A stretch of DNA of 64,000 bases from Ovis canadensis (GCF_042477335.2 NC_091247.1:228370001-228434000); one strand, 5' to 3'. Counted from the stretch's first letter, positions 36,901 to 51,900 are shown. The notes: a model not told the origin generated them from the sequence alone. A program made the numbers and translations.

Positions 36901-39900
36901 GGCCGTGTGCTGCGTGGCGTTGCGCAGCGCCCGGGCCAGCCGCAGGGATCGCTCCCCGTCCATCCACGTCTCGTTCCGGCTCAGCTTCTCGTTCTGAGTC
37001 GGGGAGCAAGCGCCACGTCGGCCCTGGGCCCTTCCCAGGATGCAGGGCCTGTCGCTTTCCCGTGGAAACCCCCTTCTCAGGAAAGAACTTTAAGAACCCC
37101 CAGACCCCCAGATGGCTGCGGCACACAAAAGGAGGGTGTGTCAGGCTCAAAAGCACCTGGAGAAAGAGCCCAGGTGGACGAGGGACAGGGCAGGGTGTGG
37201 GGAGCTGTGGGCGGGGGGCCCAAACCCGGGGGGCCCCGAGTCTGCAGACCCAGACACGGGCCGGGGTCTGGAAAGGGAGGTGGAGACGCCCGCCCAGGGG
37301 GCCCAACAGACGTGCAGCCCTGGGCCTCGGCCGGCCTAGGCCCACACGATCCCGGGGGCCTGGACGCCGAGTGCCCTCCCGCGTATCCCCCGGGCACAGC
37401 CTACCATGGCTTTGAGGTCCATGAAGGAGACGGTGGTGCAGTTAAAGAGCTCCGGGGGCAGCCAGCCCTTCTCCCCGCTGCAGTGCCGGACCGCGTTTCC
37501 TAGGGAGCAGGGAAGGACCCGTTGAGCCTGAAAGCTGAGTTGTGAACCAACCCCTGGCTGGCCCAGGGCCCGTGGGTGCTGCAGCCGAGAAGCCAACACA
37601 GCTCTTCTCTCGGTCTGGGGCCATGCCCACATCTGCCCAACATTCACAACCCTACAATTGACCTGGGCTGCTCAGTCGCTATGGGTGGGCAGCTGAGCAA
37701 GTCTGTGAAAAGATAAATCGGCTGGGTGGTCTCCGGAGCGCCCACTGTGTCCACTGGATCCCACTCGGGGCTGGCGCTTTCTGCATCATCTCCCTGGACC
37801 TTCCAGGCCCCTCGAGGTGTGGGTGCAGACACCACCCACATCTTACCAAGAGACCCCCAGCCCTCCTGCCACTGTGCTCTCCACCTTTTCCGGGTGCTCT
37901 TCCCAGGTTTTGCCGTTTAGGAAAGTTCTTATTCCTCTGGCACTTTGGCTAAAGGAACTCTTTCAACACGGAACATCCGGTGAGCTCCGATGCCTTGGCC
38001 AGCCCTCCTGGGAGCCCCACACCATTGACCGTCCTGCCCAGAACAGATGCCATGGGCCACACCCCACGGTACTTACCCACGGACCCTTTGGGGCACGGCA
38101 CCGCGGCTGGCTGCCCGAACTTGGTCTGTGGCCACCATATGCCAGCCTCAAACGCTCTGGGGCATCCATTGTAGATCACTGGGGACAGAGGGGAGGTGCT
38201 CAGCCTGGCACACAGGTGTGCGGTGCTCTCCGCACATTCCTCCCAGAAGGGGGCCACCGAGAACCGGACCCCGTGCACCTCCACCACGGGTGTGAGGACT
38301 GGGGAGGGGGACACAGGCGCTGACCCACGCCACCTGGAGGGCCAGCCGCAGAAAGCCAAGCAGACACAATTGGGCCCCGAGGCTGTCGGGCGCCCCCCAC
38401 GCCCCAGGGGAGTGCAGTGCACGTGTGCGCGTGCACACACACCCCTCAGAGGCAGACACACAGTGGCCTGTCCCTGCCGCACGGCCTGAGCAGGTCGAGA
38501 GATACAGACCTTCGCAGCCGAGGACGGTGACCTCGGCAAAAGGGTTGTCGCAGCGGTTGCACTGGCGTCCGATGACCCCGGGCTTGCAGCTGCACTGGCC
38601 GCTGTCCATGTCGCAGACACGGCTGTGGGAGCCGTGCGGGAAGCAGTCACAGGGCAGGCAGGCGTCCTGCCCTGGGGGCCTGTAGTAATTCTCCTGCGGG
38701 AGCCAGAAGCAGAGCCTGGACATCAGTGCCGCAGAGGCCCCGCCCCGGAGCACGTGTCCTGAGTGACAGCAGGGTTCTAGCCCGCCCGGCCGGCCTCACG
38801 GCTGCCGTCCACCCACAGTCTCCAGGCCAGCGGCACCTGGGCCCCGCACTGGATGGGGCAGGGGCCCCCTCTCTTATGTCTCAGCAAGTGCTTGCTATGG
38901 GCCAGCTTCTGTCCCAAAGAGGATCAGAGACTCAGTGGCGATCTGTGCATAGGGCGCCAGGGTGGCAGACGGAGCTTTGTGTTCTTTTAAATTGTAAGAA
39001 ATTAGAAGCTGTCTGAACATCTGTCATCGGGCAGGTCAGGGTGATGGTCAAGAACACAGGCTTCAGTTTGGAAAGTCCTGGACGGATGCCCAGCTTGGTA
39101 GCTCACGGGCCATAGCACCTTGGCCGGGCCACTTGGCCCCCCGAGGCCCACAGGTCGCCAGCTGGAAACTGGGACAGGTGGTGAGTTGGGCGACTCGCGG
39201 CCTGGGGCACAGTGACATAGGCTTCCGTGTTGGACAGGGACAAGGAACTGTCCCCTGGGGGCTCCAACCACATGTCCTTCAGGGCCCAGGGGAGGCACTA
39301 CACGTGAGCCGCCACCCTGGGAGGGGACACGGATGTCACTGCCGCCGTGCACAGTCCTTTCTGCGTTTGCGATAACTTTTTTATGAAAAAAAAAAAAAAA
39401 ACCCTAGGCATGTTTTCCCCAAGTACCCTCTTTCCCTCTGCCCTGCTCCCCACCGAGGCTACGACCCCATCTACCACCACGTGGCTTGCGTAGTCCTGCT
39501 CTGCTGGGCCCTTGTGATTCTTCAGACCCCCAGCAACACAGAGACGTCAGACAGCGCCAGGGCTGCAGGGAGCACTGTGAGGGCAGGGTCCCTTCCTGGG
39601 TCAGCAAGCCCAGCCAGCAGGCCGCGCGACCCTCTGAGCAGCTACTGTTACGGACAGACTTTCCTTTTGGGATTCAAGCTACTGGCAGCTCATGGCGATT
39701 ATTGACACAATATTCTGAAGATACATGATTGCCATGGGCTGCCGGGGACCAGCGTGAGGAACTCCGCCCATGGCACACGATGTTTCCAGGAGGCCGAGGG
39801 GGCCGGGTTTCCATGTGATTTGGGCTGAGAACACAGGCTGCGCATGAGGGCGACAGGTATCCAAGGCGGGGGGAGTGGGCAACGCTTTCCGTATTTATTT

Positions 39901-42900
39901 GTTTACGTTTTTAAAAAATGTCTCATGTGGGCCATCTTTCAGTCTTTACTGACTTTGTTACAACACTGCTTGTTTTGCGTTTTGGCTTTCTGGCCACGAG
40001 GCACGCGGGACCTCGGTTCCCCGACCAGGGACGGAACCCACGCCGTCTGCACTGAAAGGCTGAGTCTTAACCACTGCACTGCCAGGAAAGCCCCTCATAT
40101 TTTGAATGCGGGTCATTGCTGGGCGGTTTGGTAAAAGACCAGAAAAACGGCCAACTGGGGAGAGCCACGGCTGGCGCTGAAGATGAGCCAAACTCACAGG
40201 AGTGCTCAGCTTCCGACGACCCCGGGTGGGGCTGAGCCAGCAGGCCTGGGGTGCTCAGGGTGGACGCCGTGAACACCTGCGCCGCACGCTCTTGCCCGGG
40301 CAGGCGCGTGTGCTCGCCCTCCCTCCCCCAGGCCCCCACGTGCAGGCCTCACCTTGCATTGGCACTGCCCGCTGGTCTTGTTGCAGTCGGCGTCGAAGCC
40401 TTTGCTGACCGCACAGTGGCAAGGCCCACACACGGGGTTCCCCCACCAGCCTCTGGGGCACGGGAGGTCGATTCTGTTGGGAAATCAGACAGCGGGGGGA
40501 AGGTACGCAACTGCCCTTTGTGGCACCAGAGGGATGCTGGCGGCCTGGGGCCCGGCTGGCCTAGATCTGGGCGCCCCCCACCTCTGAGTGGTCTGCTTCC
40601 CCCTGCTGCCTCCACTGAGGGCCTCAGCTTTTCATGCACTATGCCCAGCCTTCGGGGGCCTGTGTCTGGAAGGGGTCTACCTACCATACTGCCATTTCAG
40701 CGGTTTGCCCACTTTCCCCTTCCTCCCGGAAGACACTGGTGACGCCCTGACCCAGCCTCCCACGAGCACCATGTCAGCAGGTTCACGCTGCCCAGCACCC
40801 CCGGCCAGGACGCCTGGCCCACAGGGAGGGTGACAGCCACCCTCATGCCAGGCTGCTCTCCGTGACCCAGCGCCATCCAACACACATGCCCTTCAGGCTC
40901 CACAGAATGAAACCCTGCCCTACGTTTACTAACCCGGCTGACGGCTTTCCATCCACCCGCCCACCAGCGTCAACCCCTCCTTCTCACCTGGTCACCTAAC
41001 CAGCAGCTATTAAGTACTGACTGTGTACGCGCTAGGGGAATACTAACAACCGGGACGGGGTGGGGCTCCAGTCTGGTGTTGACAGACCTGCATGGACAGG
41101 GTGGGGACCCCAGCGCCTCGGCATCCTGCCCCTACCCCCTGCCTCCTCAGCCCTGCCCTACGGGCAACGCCAGGCCTCAGGGATGCCACATGGCCTTCCA
41201 GCTGGCCTCTGGCTCCCACCAGCTTGAGCCACATTCCACCCGAGGAGCAGGAGGCTCTCTGACACCCAGTCTTGATCCCCTCACGGCTTTTCTGCGGAGC
41301 CACCGTGGCCTCCACAAAGGTGAGCTCTGTCCCCAGTTTGCAGGCAGGCCCTCCACTCAGGCCTGGGAGTCTCCCCAGTCCAGAAGCCGCCTGGGACAGC
41401 AGGTGCCAGCCCTGGCGGGGACTGACTGACCCTCTGAGCTCCTTAGACAGGCCTCATCCCATCACTGCTCGCTGCCTCTGCCCTCTGCCGTCCCCCCGGA
41501 ACACCTCCTCGAGGTGGCCCTCCCTTCGGGCTCCCTGACTCCATCGCACCATCACCCGGCGGGCTGGACAGCTCCGCTGTGCATTTGTGGGGTGGAAACG
41601 AGCTCAGAAGGGGTTGGTGAGAGATGCCCAGTTGGAGTCTCATTTATTTCACGCCAAATTAAAAAACATGTCCTTGTTATCCAGAACCACATGCTGTGGC
41701 TTAGTCGCTTAGTCGTGTCTGACTCTGTGACCCTGTGGACTGCGGCCCGCCAGGCTCCTCTGTCCATGGGATTCTCCAGGCAAGAATACTGGAGTGGGCT
41801 GCCATTTCCTCCTCCAGGGGATCTTCCCGATCCAGGGATTGAACCCACATCACCCGTGTCTCCCGCCTTGCAGGCAGATTCATTACCGCTGAGCCACCTG
41901 GGGAGGCCTTTAAATGCCGTCACAAAGCTATTGTAAACTCACCAAGCGGTGATGAAGGGGGAATCAGATGGAGGTGATCAAAAGGTACCACGCCTACTTG
42001 GGGCTCAGTACCAGAGAGGAGAGGGCAGGTCGGGAGGGGCACCGTGCGGGCCCGCGGGCGGGGGCGGCGCTCACCTGTTCTCGCAGTACTGCCCGTAGCG
42101 GCCCGACCCGCACTCACACACGTAGCCGCGCGGGGACTCGGGGCTGTGCACGCAGGCCGCCACGTGCCTGCAGGGGTTCACGTGACATGCGTCCACACAC
42201 CGCCTCCCGAAGTACCCTGCGGGGACAGGCCAGCGTTACCGCACCCCGGGACCTGCCTCTCACACCGCAGGTCCACGTTCCGCGAGGCGGGGGGTGGGGA
42301 GAGACCCTCTGCGTGAGGCTGTGTTCGCAATCTGCGGCCACCCTGAGACCCCTTTTCCAGGCTGCTCTGTGGAGGAAAGCCGCAGAGGCCCTCGGAATCA
42401 CAGGAAGCACGGACGCTCAGGGGGTCCGACCTAGAAACACGGAGGAGAGGGCCTCCCAGGCTGCCTGGGGGGGTGGGAGACTGGGGGAGCTGATGGCACC
42501 AGCCAAGCACCTCGACAGCCAAAGGCGAGCACCCGACACATTATTCTCAAGCGTGCGCACTTCACTGGCGCTCCCTCGTGTCAGTGTGTGACCGGAGGGT
42601 ACCGCGGGAGTGTCCCTGCCCCCAGGCGAAGAGACAGCACCGGAGCCCCTCCTCGGTTAGGAAGCACAGCTCCGGCACCACACGCCCGCAGGGAGGTGCT
42701 GGGGAGCCAGCGCCCGGCTTGGCGTGCCTCGGTGGGTTAAAGCACTGAAGGCGTCGACCCCATGGCCGGGCGGGCGCAGGCAGGGCTGGTAGGTGCCCAC
42801 CTCTGTCGCAGACGCAGGCGTAGCCGTCCCAGGTGTTGCGGCAGCGGCTGTGGGGAGGGCAGGGGCTGGAGGAGCAGGGGTCTTCCACCTCACAGCCGTC

Positions 42901-45900
42901 CTTCACCCTGACCTTGAGGGCATCGTTCATGTTCAGCGTGGCGATGTTGGTGGCCGTCTCCCCCATTCTCACTCCCTGCGTTTCAGAAAGGGGGGCGCAG
43001 AGTCAGTCCCTCAGGGCTGGAGGAACCCCCAAAAGGGAGCCAGGGGTTGAGAGAACCCCAGATTCTCTTGGGTCCCTTGTTGCAAAAGTGAGGTCAGGAC
43101 GCAGGCACTGCCGCCCCTCCCTAGGTTTGAACCCCAGGACGGGGTTCAGGCCATCTGGGATGAAGACGGAATAATTCCACGTTCTGATAATTCCATGGTG
43201 AGGGTCACGGAGGAAGCAGGAGGCAGAACAGCTGCTGGAGGCAGAGGGCAGGGCGGCTCCTGGGAGAAGCAGGGGGCTGTGCAGAGCGTGTCCGGAGTCA
43301 AGGCACCGTGCAAGGCACCGTGAAGCCAGATCACAGAGGCGCAAGAGCGCAGGGGCAGGCGCGAAGGACTGTCGCCTGAAGTGGGAGGCTGGGGGCAGGC
43401 GGACCCGAGCGGAGCATCATTATAAACTGCTCCCTCGGGCTGCTGCTAGCGCGCCTGGTCTAGGGGACGGGCGTGGGGCCTGTCCAGGTGAGGACGGGGG
43501 CTGCTGCAGGCAGCCAGAGGGAGGCTCTGGACGGGACATGAAGGCAGGGCTGCAGGTGGATGATGGGGTGGCCGGGAGGGCAGTGCAGAGCTCGAGGGGA
43601 GGCAGGGAGGAGGAGGGCCGCAAGTGGGAGGTCGGGTGTGTTCAAGCTGGGTGGGCGATTAGACAAGAGAGCTCGCTTTCTGAAAACCAGCAGGACGATC
43701 ATGACACCAATGGCGGTGCCAGCCGCCCCTGAGCCCGCCATGGAGGCCCAGGGCAGGGGTCGGGGAGGACGCACGGGGTACCTGCATGCAGCCCCGGAAG
43801 CCACGGCGCACGGACACCTTGTCTTCAGACACGCCCCCCACGACGAGGCTTCTCATCCGCAGCCCAGGAAGCTGGTTCCCGATCTGCACCGTGTCCTGTG
43901 CAAAGAGAGGGGCTGGGCCACCGCCTGCAGACACCCGGCTGGGAAGCACGCGCTGAGAGGCTGTAACCCAGCCACACTGGGCGCTCCCCACGGCCATGGG
44001 GGCGTCCCTGCCTCACACAGGGGGCCACGCAGCCATTTCCATGGAGAGCACGGCTGTTCGTGCGTGAGACGAGCCGGGTGCGGGAACCAGCCAGAGGACA
44101 CGTGTCTGTGTCCCAGCCCGGCCAAGGTGGATGGCTGGGAGGACATGGGCCACCCTCCTACTTCCGTCGTGGGCACCACCAATGAGCCACTGCGTAAGAA
44201 AGCTCGATAAACTAGAAAACGTAAAACCCGTCCGTGGTGGCAGGAACCTAAGGAAGTCTCGGCCGGATCCCCAAGCTCAGAACACGGCAGCTGTTCATTC
44301 CCAGAGCCAGGTGCGGGAAAAGCCTGGACTCCAAGAGCTCTTAGGAACCACAGGAAGCCCCTCCAGTGTGTGGGGGACCCCTGACATGCCTGCGGTCACC
44401 TGGCTCACACCCTGCAGATCCAGCGTTCTCTGAGTCACCTGCCTAGCATGCCACCTGCCCAGCTGGGACAGGTGTGCCTCTCCGGGGGCCCACAACCCCT
44501 CCGGCACCTCGGTCACGTACCCCTGCCAGGTCCATCTGTGTATCCCAGAGGCACAGCACAGAACAGCTGTGGCTCAAGCCAGCTTGCTACAAGAAACCGC
44601 CGTTGCAGCCACCGCTGGCAGCCACGCTGGGACACACAGCTGGACCGAGTCCAGTTCCTGGTGCCAGGAGCTGGCCATCTAGGCAAGGATGAGGTGCAGG
44701 CTCCCGTGACCCAACAGCAGGAGGGACATCGGACCCGAGTTCAGGGGAGCCCAGAAAGCACTTCTCCAAATCCACAAGTACCTGGCACCTGGCGGAGTCC
44801 CCCTGCGACCCTGCAGGCCCAAGGGAGGGGTCCGTCCCAAAGAGGGTGCAGAGGCCACTCACCTGGTCCCTGCCATAGTCCAGGGTCATGACCGCCAGGT
44901 ACTTGATGTCTTTGCCCTCCTTGGCACTCTTCAGTTCTATCAACAGGTGGTGCCACTCCCCGTCGGTCACACGTGACCTGGACAGCTGCATGGACACCAC
45001 ATCCGAGGCGCCGTGGGACACCTCGAACTGGACGTGGTTGTTCAGGATCTGCAGGACGGGAAGAGCTCCACTAGGGATTGAGGCAGTGATGGCAAGAAAC
45101 AAACCACATCGCTGTCACTTAAGGAACAAAGCCATGCAAGCAGGCTTACCACGGGGCTCCGAGTTAGAGATGAACTTAAAAAAATTAGGCAAAGTCTAAT
45201 TTGCTGTTGCCTGTCACATGTTCCAGATCACATGCTTTCTTCTACGGTGAAGCGAAGTGAAGTGAAAGTCACTTAGTCGTGCCCAATTCTTTGCAACCAT
45301 AATTCTCCAGGCCAGAATACTGGAGTGGGTAGCCTTTCCCTTCTCCAGGGGATCTTCCCAACCCAGGGATCGAACCCAGGTCTCCTGCATTGCAGGCGGA
45401 TTCTTTAGCAACTGGGCTGTGAGGGAAGCCCGAGAATACTGGAGTGGGTAGCCATTCCCTTCTCCAGTGGATCTTCCCAACCCAGGAATCAAACCAGGGT
45501 CTCCTGCACTGCAGGCGGATTCTTTACCAGCTGAGCCACCAGGGAAGCCCCTCTTCTATGGTAAGAAGCGTCAAATATTGGCAGAGATCAAATAAGACGA
45601 AGCCCACTGGACTTAGGTATCGGGAACAATCACAGGTTCTGGTCACTACTGGGGTCTTGTTTTTGGATGTAAATGTTTCATTTTATGGGACAAGATACAG
45701 GCCACCATGTTCAAATATATGTATGAAAAGACAGAAGTCAGCATGGTAACTGGCCTCAGATGTTCATGTTCTAAGAAAATGTAGCTGGGGCAGTGCTGAG
45801 ATCATAGTTCCCTTTCTCCAGTGAAGGGCTGGGCAGTTTGGACCAGCCCACTTCCTGAGCATGCCCGGGAAAATGAGGCAGAATCTTAGAGCACAGCTGT

Positions 45901-48900
45901 CCAAGGCACCAGAGTGACCCAAGTCACTGCAAGGGACAGAAGCACAGCCAGGCAGGTGGGGGTCTGGAGAGACGCGCTCGGCCCCCTGCCGCACGGCTGC
46001 CGGAGGGCCCTGGGAGGGACCAACGAGGCTGAGAGCTGTGCGGAGCTGTCTCGGCTCATGCGGCTGGGAGGAGAGGAAGTGGAATTCTGAGCCTGCCCGG
46101 GGTGAGGGCTGCAACCAGAAGCAAACACGGCAGGTAACGACACCACCATCCTAGTTTCAAACTGCCTTTCGCTTTTCAACACGATGTCCAGCATTCAGTC
46201 AAAAATAACCAAGTACGCGAGGAGAGAGGACAGTGTCTTAGGATAGACTCGTGGGAATCCAGGCGAGAGAACCATCAGACACAGACGTGAAAACAGTCAT
46301 GGGAACCGCAGCGGCTTCAAGGAGACTGACTCAGGGGCCAGCAGATTCGTTTCTGGATGCAATTAGTCCTCGTTTCATGAGATAAGACTCGAGCTACCAT
46401 GTTTAAATACTGTAAGATTGTAAATCAACTACACTTCCAAAAATACATGTTTGAAATCTAAAAAACAGTGTTGTAACGAACCTAACTTCAAATTAAATAC
46501 AGAGCATATTTTTAAAAAAAAACCACTATTAGTAGACTGCTTAATAAAAGGAACCTGAAATATGAGGAAACAGAAATGAGTTGAAAGGAGAAAGATAGAA
46601 AAAGATACATCACAGAAACACCAACAAAAGCTAGCATAGCGATATTAACAGGAGACAAAGTAGATTCTAAGGCAAAAATAATTATGAAGGATTTTCTTCG
46701 TGATAAGAGTCAATATTCCAGAAAGACAGAACAGTCCTAAAATTGTACGCACCTAATAACATGGCCTAATAACATCACCCAGAGCCGGACATTCTAGAGA
46801 GTGAAGTCACATGGGCCTTAGGAAGCCCTGCTGCTAATAAAGCTAGTGGCTGTGATGGAATTCCAGCAGAACTACTCAAAACCCTAAAGGATGAGGCCAT
46901 CAAGGTGCTGCATTCAATGCGTCAGCAAATCTGAAAGACCCTGCAGTGGCCAGAGGACTGGAAAAGATCAGTCCTCACCCCAGGTCCCAAGAAGGGCAGC
47001 ACTGAACCGGACAATCACACTCCTCTCCCATGCTGTCATGCTAAAGATCCTGCATGCCAGGCTTCAGCCTTATGTGAACCAAGAACTTCCAAGCTGGGTT
47101 TAGAAAAGGAAGAGGAACCAGAGCTCAAACTGCCAACATTCACTGGCTAACAGAGAAAGCTAGGGAGTTCCAGAAAAACGTCTACCTCTATTTCCTGGAC
47201 TGCACCAGAGCCTTTGACTGTGTGGATCACAACTGGAAAGCTCTTAAAGAGATGGGAATACCAGACCATCTCACCTGCCTCCTGAAAAACAACAGTTAGA
47301 ACCCTGTGTGGAACAACTGACTGGTTCATGATTGAGAAAGGAGCACCACAGGGCCGTCTGCTGCCACCCCGTCTGTTTAACCTCCACGCTGAGCACACCG
47401 TGAGCAATGCCGGGCTGGAGGAGTAACAAGCTGGAATCAAGACAGGTGGGAAAAATATCAACAACCTCAGACATGCTGACGATACCACGCTAACGGCAGA
47501 AAGTGAAGCGGAACTGAAGAGCCTCTTGATGAGGGTGAAGGAGGAGAGTGAAAGAGCCAGCTTAAGGCTAAATATTGAAAAAACTAAGATCATGGCATCC
47601 GGTCCCATTAGTTCATGGCAAACAGAAGGGGAGAAGGTGGAAGTAGTGACGGATTTCCTCTTCTTGTCTCTGAAATCACTGTGAATGGTGACTGCAGCCA
47701 TGAAATCAGGAGACGGTTGCTTCTTGGCAGGAAAGCAATGGCAAACCTAGACAGTGTGTTGGAAAGCAGAGACGTTACTCTGGGGACAAAGGTCCATAGA
47801 GTCAAGGCTAAGGTCTTCTAGCGGTCACACACGGTTGTGGGAGCTGGACCATAAAGAAGGCAGAATGCCAAAGAATTGATGCCTTCGAACCGTGGTGCTG
47901 GAGAAGACTCCTGAGAGTCCCTTGGACAGCAAGGAGATCAAACCAGTCAATCTTAAGGGCAATCAACCCTGAATTCTGGTTGGAAGGACTGATGCTGAAG
48001 CTGAAACTCCAGTATCTTGGCCATCTGATGCAAACAGCTGACTCACTGAAAAAGTCCCTGATGCTGGGAAAGATTGAGGGCAGAAGGAGAAGAGGGCATC
48101 AGGGGATGAGATGGCTGGATGGCATCCCCGAGGCAATGGAAGTAAACCTGGGCAAACTGCGGGGGGATGGTGTGGGACAGGGAGCCTGGCGGGCTGCAGT
48201 CCACGAGGTCACAAAGAGCCGGACACGACTGGGCAACTGAACAACGACAACCACAACAACAACACAGCCTTCAGATCTACAAAGCAAGAGTGGACAGGTC
48301 CAGAGGGCCTGAGAGATGGGCCACAGTCAAGGCTGGAGACGAACTCACCTCTCCCAGCAACTGAGTAAACACTCCCTAAATCAATAAGGACAGACAAAAC
48401 GTGAATCGCCACAAACACAAGTCACCTGCTTGACTGGCACAGGACACTACAGAACGCAACCGCGGTGAACGTGTTCTTTTTTTTCAAGTGTAGGTAGAAC
48501 ATCCACAAAAACCACCAAATGCGGGGCTCGAAAGCAAGTCTCAACACATCTCAAAGGTCTGAAGTCACACAGCGAGCGTCCTCTGTCCTGCAGTTACGCT
48601 GGGAGTGAAGGGAGTGAAGTCGCTCAGTCGTGTCCGACTCTTTGCAACCCCGTGGACCACCAGGCTCCTCCGTCCACGGGATTCTCCAGGCAAGAATACT
48701 GGAGGGGGTTACCATTTCCTTCTCCAGGGGATCTTCCCGACCCAGGGATCGAACGCGGGTATCCAGCACTGGAGGCAGACGCTTTAACCTCTGAGCCACC
48801 AGGGAAGCCCGCAGTTACGCTGGGAACAATAACCAAATGGTTGACAGTGCCACCTGTTTGCTAACTGAGAGAGATGCTTACCAATCCCCGATGGGCCAAA

Positions 48901-51900
48901 GAAGAAATTTTGACGGAAACAGAAAATGTGTTTAGCTGATTATAAAGACAACGCAGCTAATAGCGTACTTCGCTTTTCAGTCTTAACTGAGAGTCAACGG
49001 AAGAAGACAGCTTTTCACCTTTTTATATTTCGTTTCCTTTTGCTTCACAGAAGCCCGGAGTCAACTCATTAAACTTGCCCTGCCATCCTGTCTCGCGGTC
49101 CTCGCTAACAAAGCCCCGAAGCCAGCAGCTCCACAATGAAATGACGAGCGCCCACAAACAAAAGCAACGTCTGCAGAATGATCCCAGGGTGTCGGGAGCA
49201 GCCGCTCGCCCCCTTAGGTCCGTCACCGGATTTAGGAGCGCGTTCAGCAGCAGCCAGGTGGTTCCCACTTGACAATGAAGGTGGATTTAGGGCGCCTAAG
49301 AGCAATCAGCCAAATTGATCCGGCTGCAGGACGACTCTGTACCTTGTCTGGGCCGCTGCGGAGGCTGGGAACATCGTGGAGATCGCCCCCGGAGCCCACG
49401 GGCTGCGGGAGGCCTGCATTCCACAAACGCCGTGTGGAAACAGCCCAGAATACATCTGTAATCCCCAGCTGACCAGCCTTTGGGAACGGCCCTGGGGCAG
49501 CCTTCTGGGTGGCCTCCAGGGTCTGGAAAATACCCCCTGCCGCCCTGAGGTCACCACCTTTGCCACCCAGCCTTCCACAGGGAGGCGCTGGCCACGGTTC
49601 CTGGCAGAAACCCTTCACGTTTGAATTAGCTCCTCATACTTTAATTACTCAGACAATACAGGAGTTTGTGGCTTTGGGTGGTGTTCCACTGAAGGCGTAC
49701 TTTTTTCCAACGGAGACCCCATCGTCAATGACAGCCTGCGAGCGCCCACTCATCACCTGAATCAGCCAATTTAATTTGTTCCAACAGCAAAACCACCACA
49801 GAGGGAAACCCCATCCCCAGGCAGAATAGTGCCTGCCGTGTTCCATCCCAGAGCTGGCTTCTGGGGCCGCCTGGTAAACCGATCCAATTCCTGGTTAACA
49901 AGGGAAAAACGATGGTGGCTGTAATTACCTGGAAGGTACACCCAGCACCTTCAGTGCGACCTGAACGGGCCTGCGCTGGAGACAGACCCGAGCAGGGGCC
50001 GGGGAGGGGCCAGAGAGGGGTGAGAGGCAGGTAGGGGGTGGGGGGCAGGTGGGAAAAGAGAAGGGGGCTCCCCCTGGGCTCCGAGCCTCCAGCCCCCGCC
50101 CAGGCAGGGTTGTCAGGCTGACTGATCTGGTGCTGGGCGCTGGGTGGTCACATTCTCCTGGGCCTTCACGGGGAGGACCACTAGTGGCGTGGGCAGAGAG
50201 GTGACCGGGCGCCCCTCGAGGGCAGTGGGAAGGCCGGGCTTCAGGGCAGACGGCCCGAGCCTCTGGTTGCCTGACGCGGGTGCACAGCTGTCCCGCAGGC
50301 GCCCAGGGTGGGACGGGGCTCCCGCTCACCTGGAGATGGAGCCGGGAGGACACGCCCGCCGTGGCCTCCATCAGCACGCCGTCCTCCTTCCTGGTCCGGA
50401 ACATGAGCCCCAGGTACCAGGGCACGGAGATGGTGATGTCCAGGTCGCTCCAGAACACGATGCTCTCCCCGCTGAAGCGCTGGGGGTGGGGCATGACTGT
50501 GGACACAGACACCGCTCCCTGCATCAGACGGCCCCTGAGAGTCCATTTCAGCAGCAGAGGGCGGGACAGGCCCCCAGGGAGGGGGAGGGGAGAAACCCTA
50601 GGCCTTTCTTATTTTAATACAGAACTATCTCAGACTTCTACTTTAGAGCACTCGCCCTCTGAGTCCAGGAGCCCTGGGCCCTGCAGAAACCTCCTCTCAC
50701 CCCTCAGGACACAGGCCACCCTCCTGGAGAGTGAGGCTCGGGCCTGGGCGTTCTCAAGCAGGGCCTGTGTATGGGAAGGGGCTTGCAGGCAGAGTGGTAC
50801 AGCCCAGGACCCTTGGGCTCAGTGGGGGGCCCTGTGAGCCTAGTCTATCTGCCCCCCACCCCGACACACACCTGCCGGGTGGGGAACCCAGGGCAGGGAC
50901 AGGGGCCATAGGGAGGGCGGTCTCCTGGTGGGACCGTGGGAGCCTGCAGTGAACCCCGCACACGTGTTCCCGCACACACACCTCAACCCTCAGCCTGACC
51001 CCACCCCCAACCCCGCCGTCAGCTGGCGTCTGGGGTGGATTTCCAACCCCGAGGCACACGGGCCACTGTTTCTCTCCTCCTGGTCATGGGCACAGAGGTG
51101 GGAAGGCTGCCGGCCAGCTGAGCGTTCCCAGATGGTTTGGGGGGGACCAGGGAGGTGGCAATGGGGGGGACCATCAGCGTCCTCCAAACGGTGACACTTA
51201 GGAAAACTGTGGGCGCCAGACAGACCGGTGGGCGGGGTGATGCTGAGCCAACCCAGCTTCATCACTCTGCCTGCAGACTCCTGCGTATCACAGGCTTCAG
51301 GGTCCCTCCCAGAATCTCACCCCGGGTCCCCAGGTGGGCCCACAGCCATCCCCACGAGGTGTTGGGCGGCACGGGGCACGCCAGGCGGGGGCCGCCTCTG
51401 GGGGCCACTGAGCCCGTGAGCACAGCATCTGTTTCCTGTTCTCAGGAACCCAGGCCCCAGCGGCTGTTTGCTCTGGCACAGTCGGAGCCAGGCTCCCGGC
51501 CTCCATAACAGGAACTCCGAGGGCACGGGCGGCCCGATGGCGCTGCGTCCCCCAGGGGCCTCTGTCCCTCCCCGCGCCCCGAGCTTCCTGCACGTGGCGT
51601 TCAGCTGGGGCTGGACCTAAGGTGGCCACGGGGCTCGCACGGGCCATGCCCACCTGCTACGCGGAAAACAGACCTTTGGGGCCTTGAAGGGTGTCCGCTG
51701 GTTTGTGACACAAAACAGGGGGCCCTGACCAGTGACTGCGTCCCGGACAAGGACTGCGGTCGTAACACGACACCTCGGCTCCCACTCACGCGTCTCAGCT
51801 CCATCGCTGCGGCCCTGGGCAGGGCGGACCGCCCGGCACAGGTGGGCTGCCCGCTAGCTCCACCCTCTCGCCCGCACTGTGAACTTTGCTCCCCTTGAGA

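Larger units (their letters stand above)
45049..50329. other. CELSR1: CELSR1 intron, 5.3 kb, repeat-dense
   Basis: From left to right: duplicated Bov-tA (45238-45562), L1-like fragments (~46340-46770), a BovB of ~1.46 kb (46790-48255), and a Bov-tA with perfect 15-bp target duplication (48590-48825). 48850-50329 is unassigned. Confidence 0.8.

Noticed and set aside
47147..47701. 184-codon minus-strand frame
   Set aside because: Antisense of the BovB element; the meaningful strand is plus and is broken by stops.
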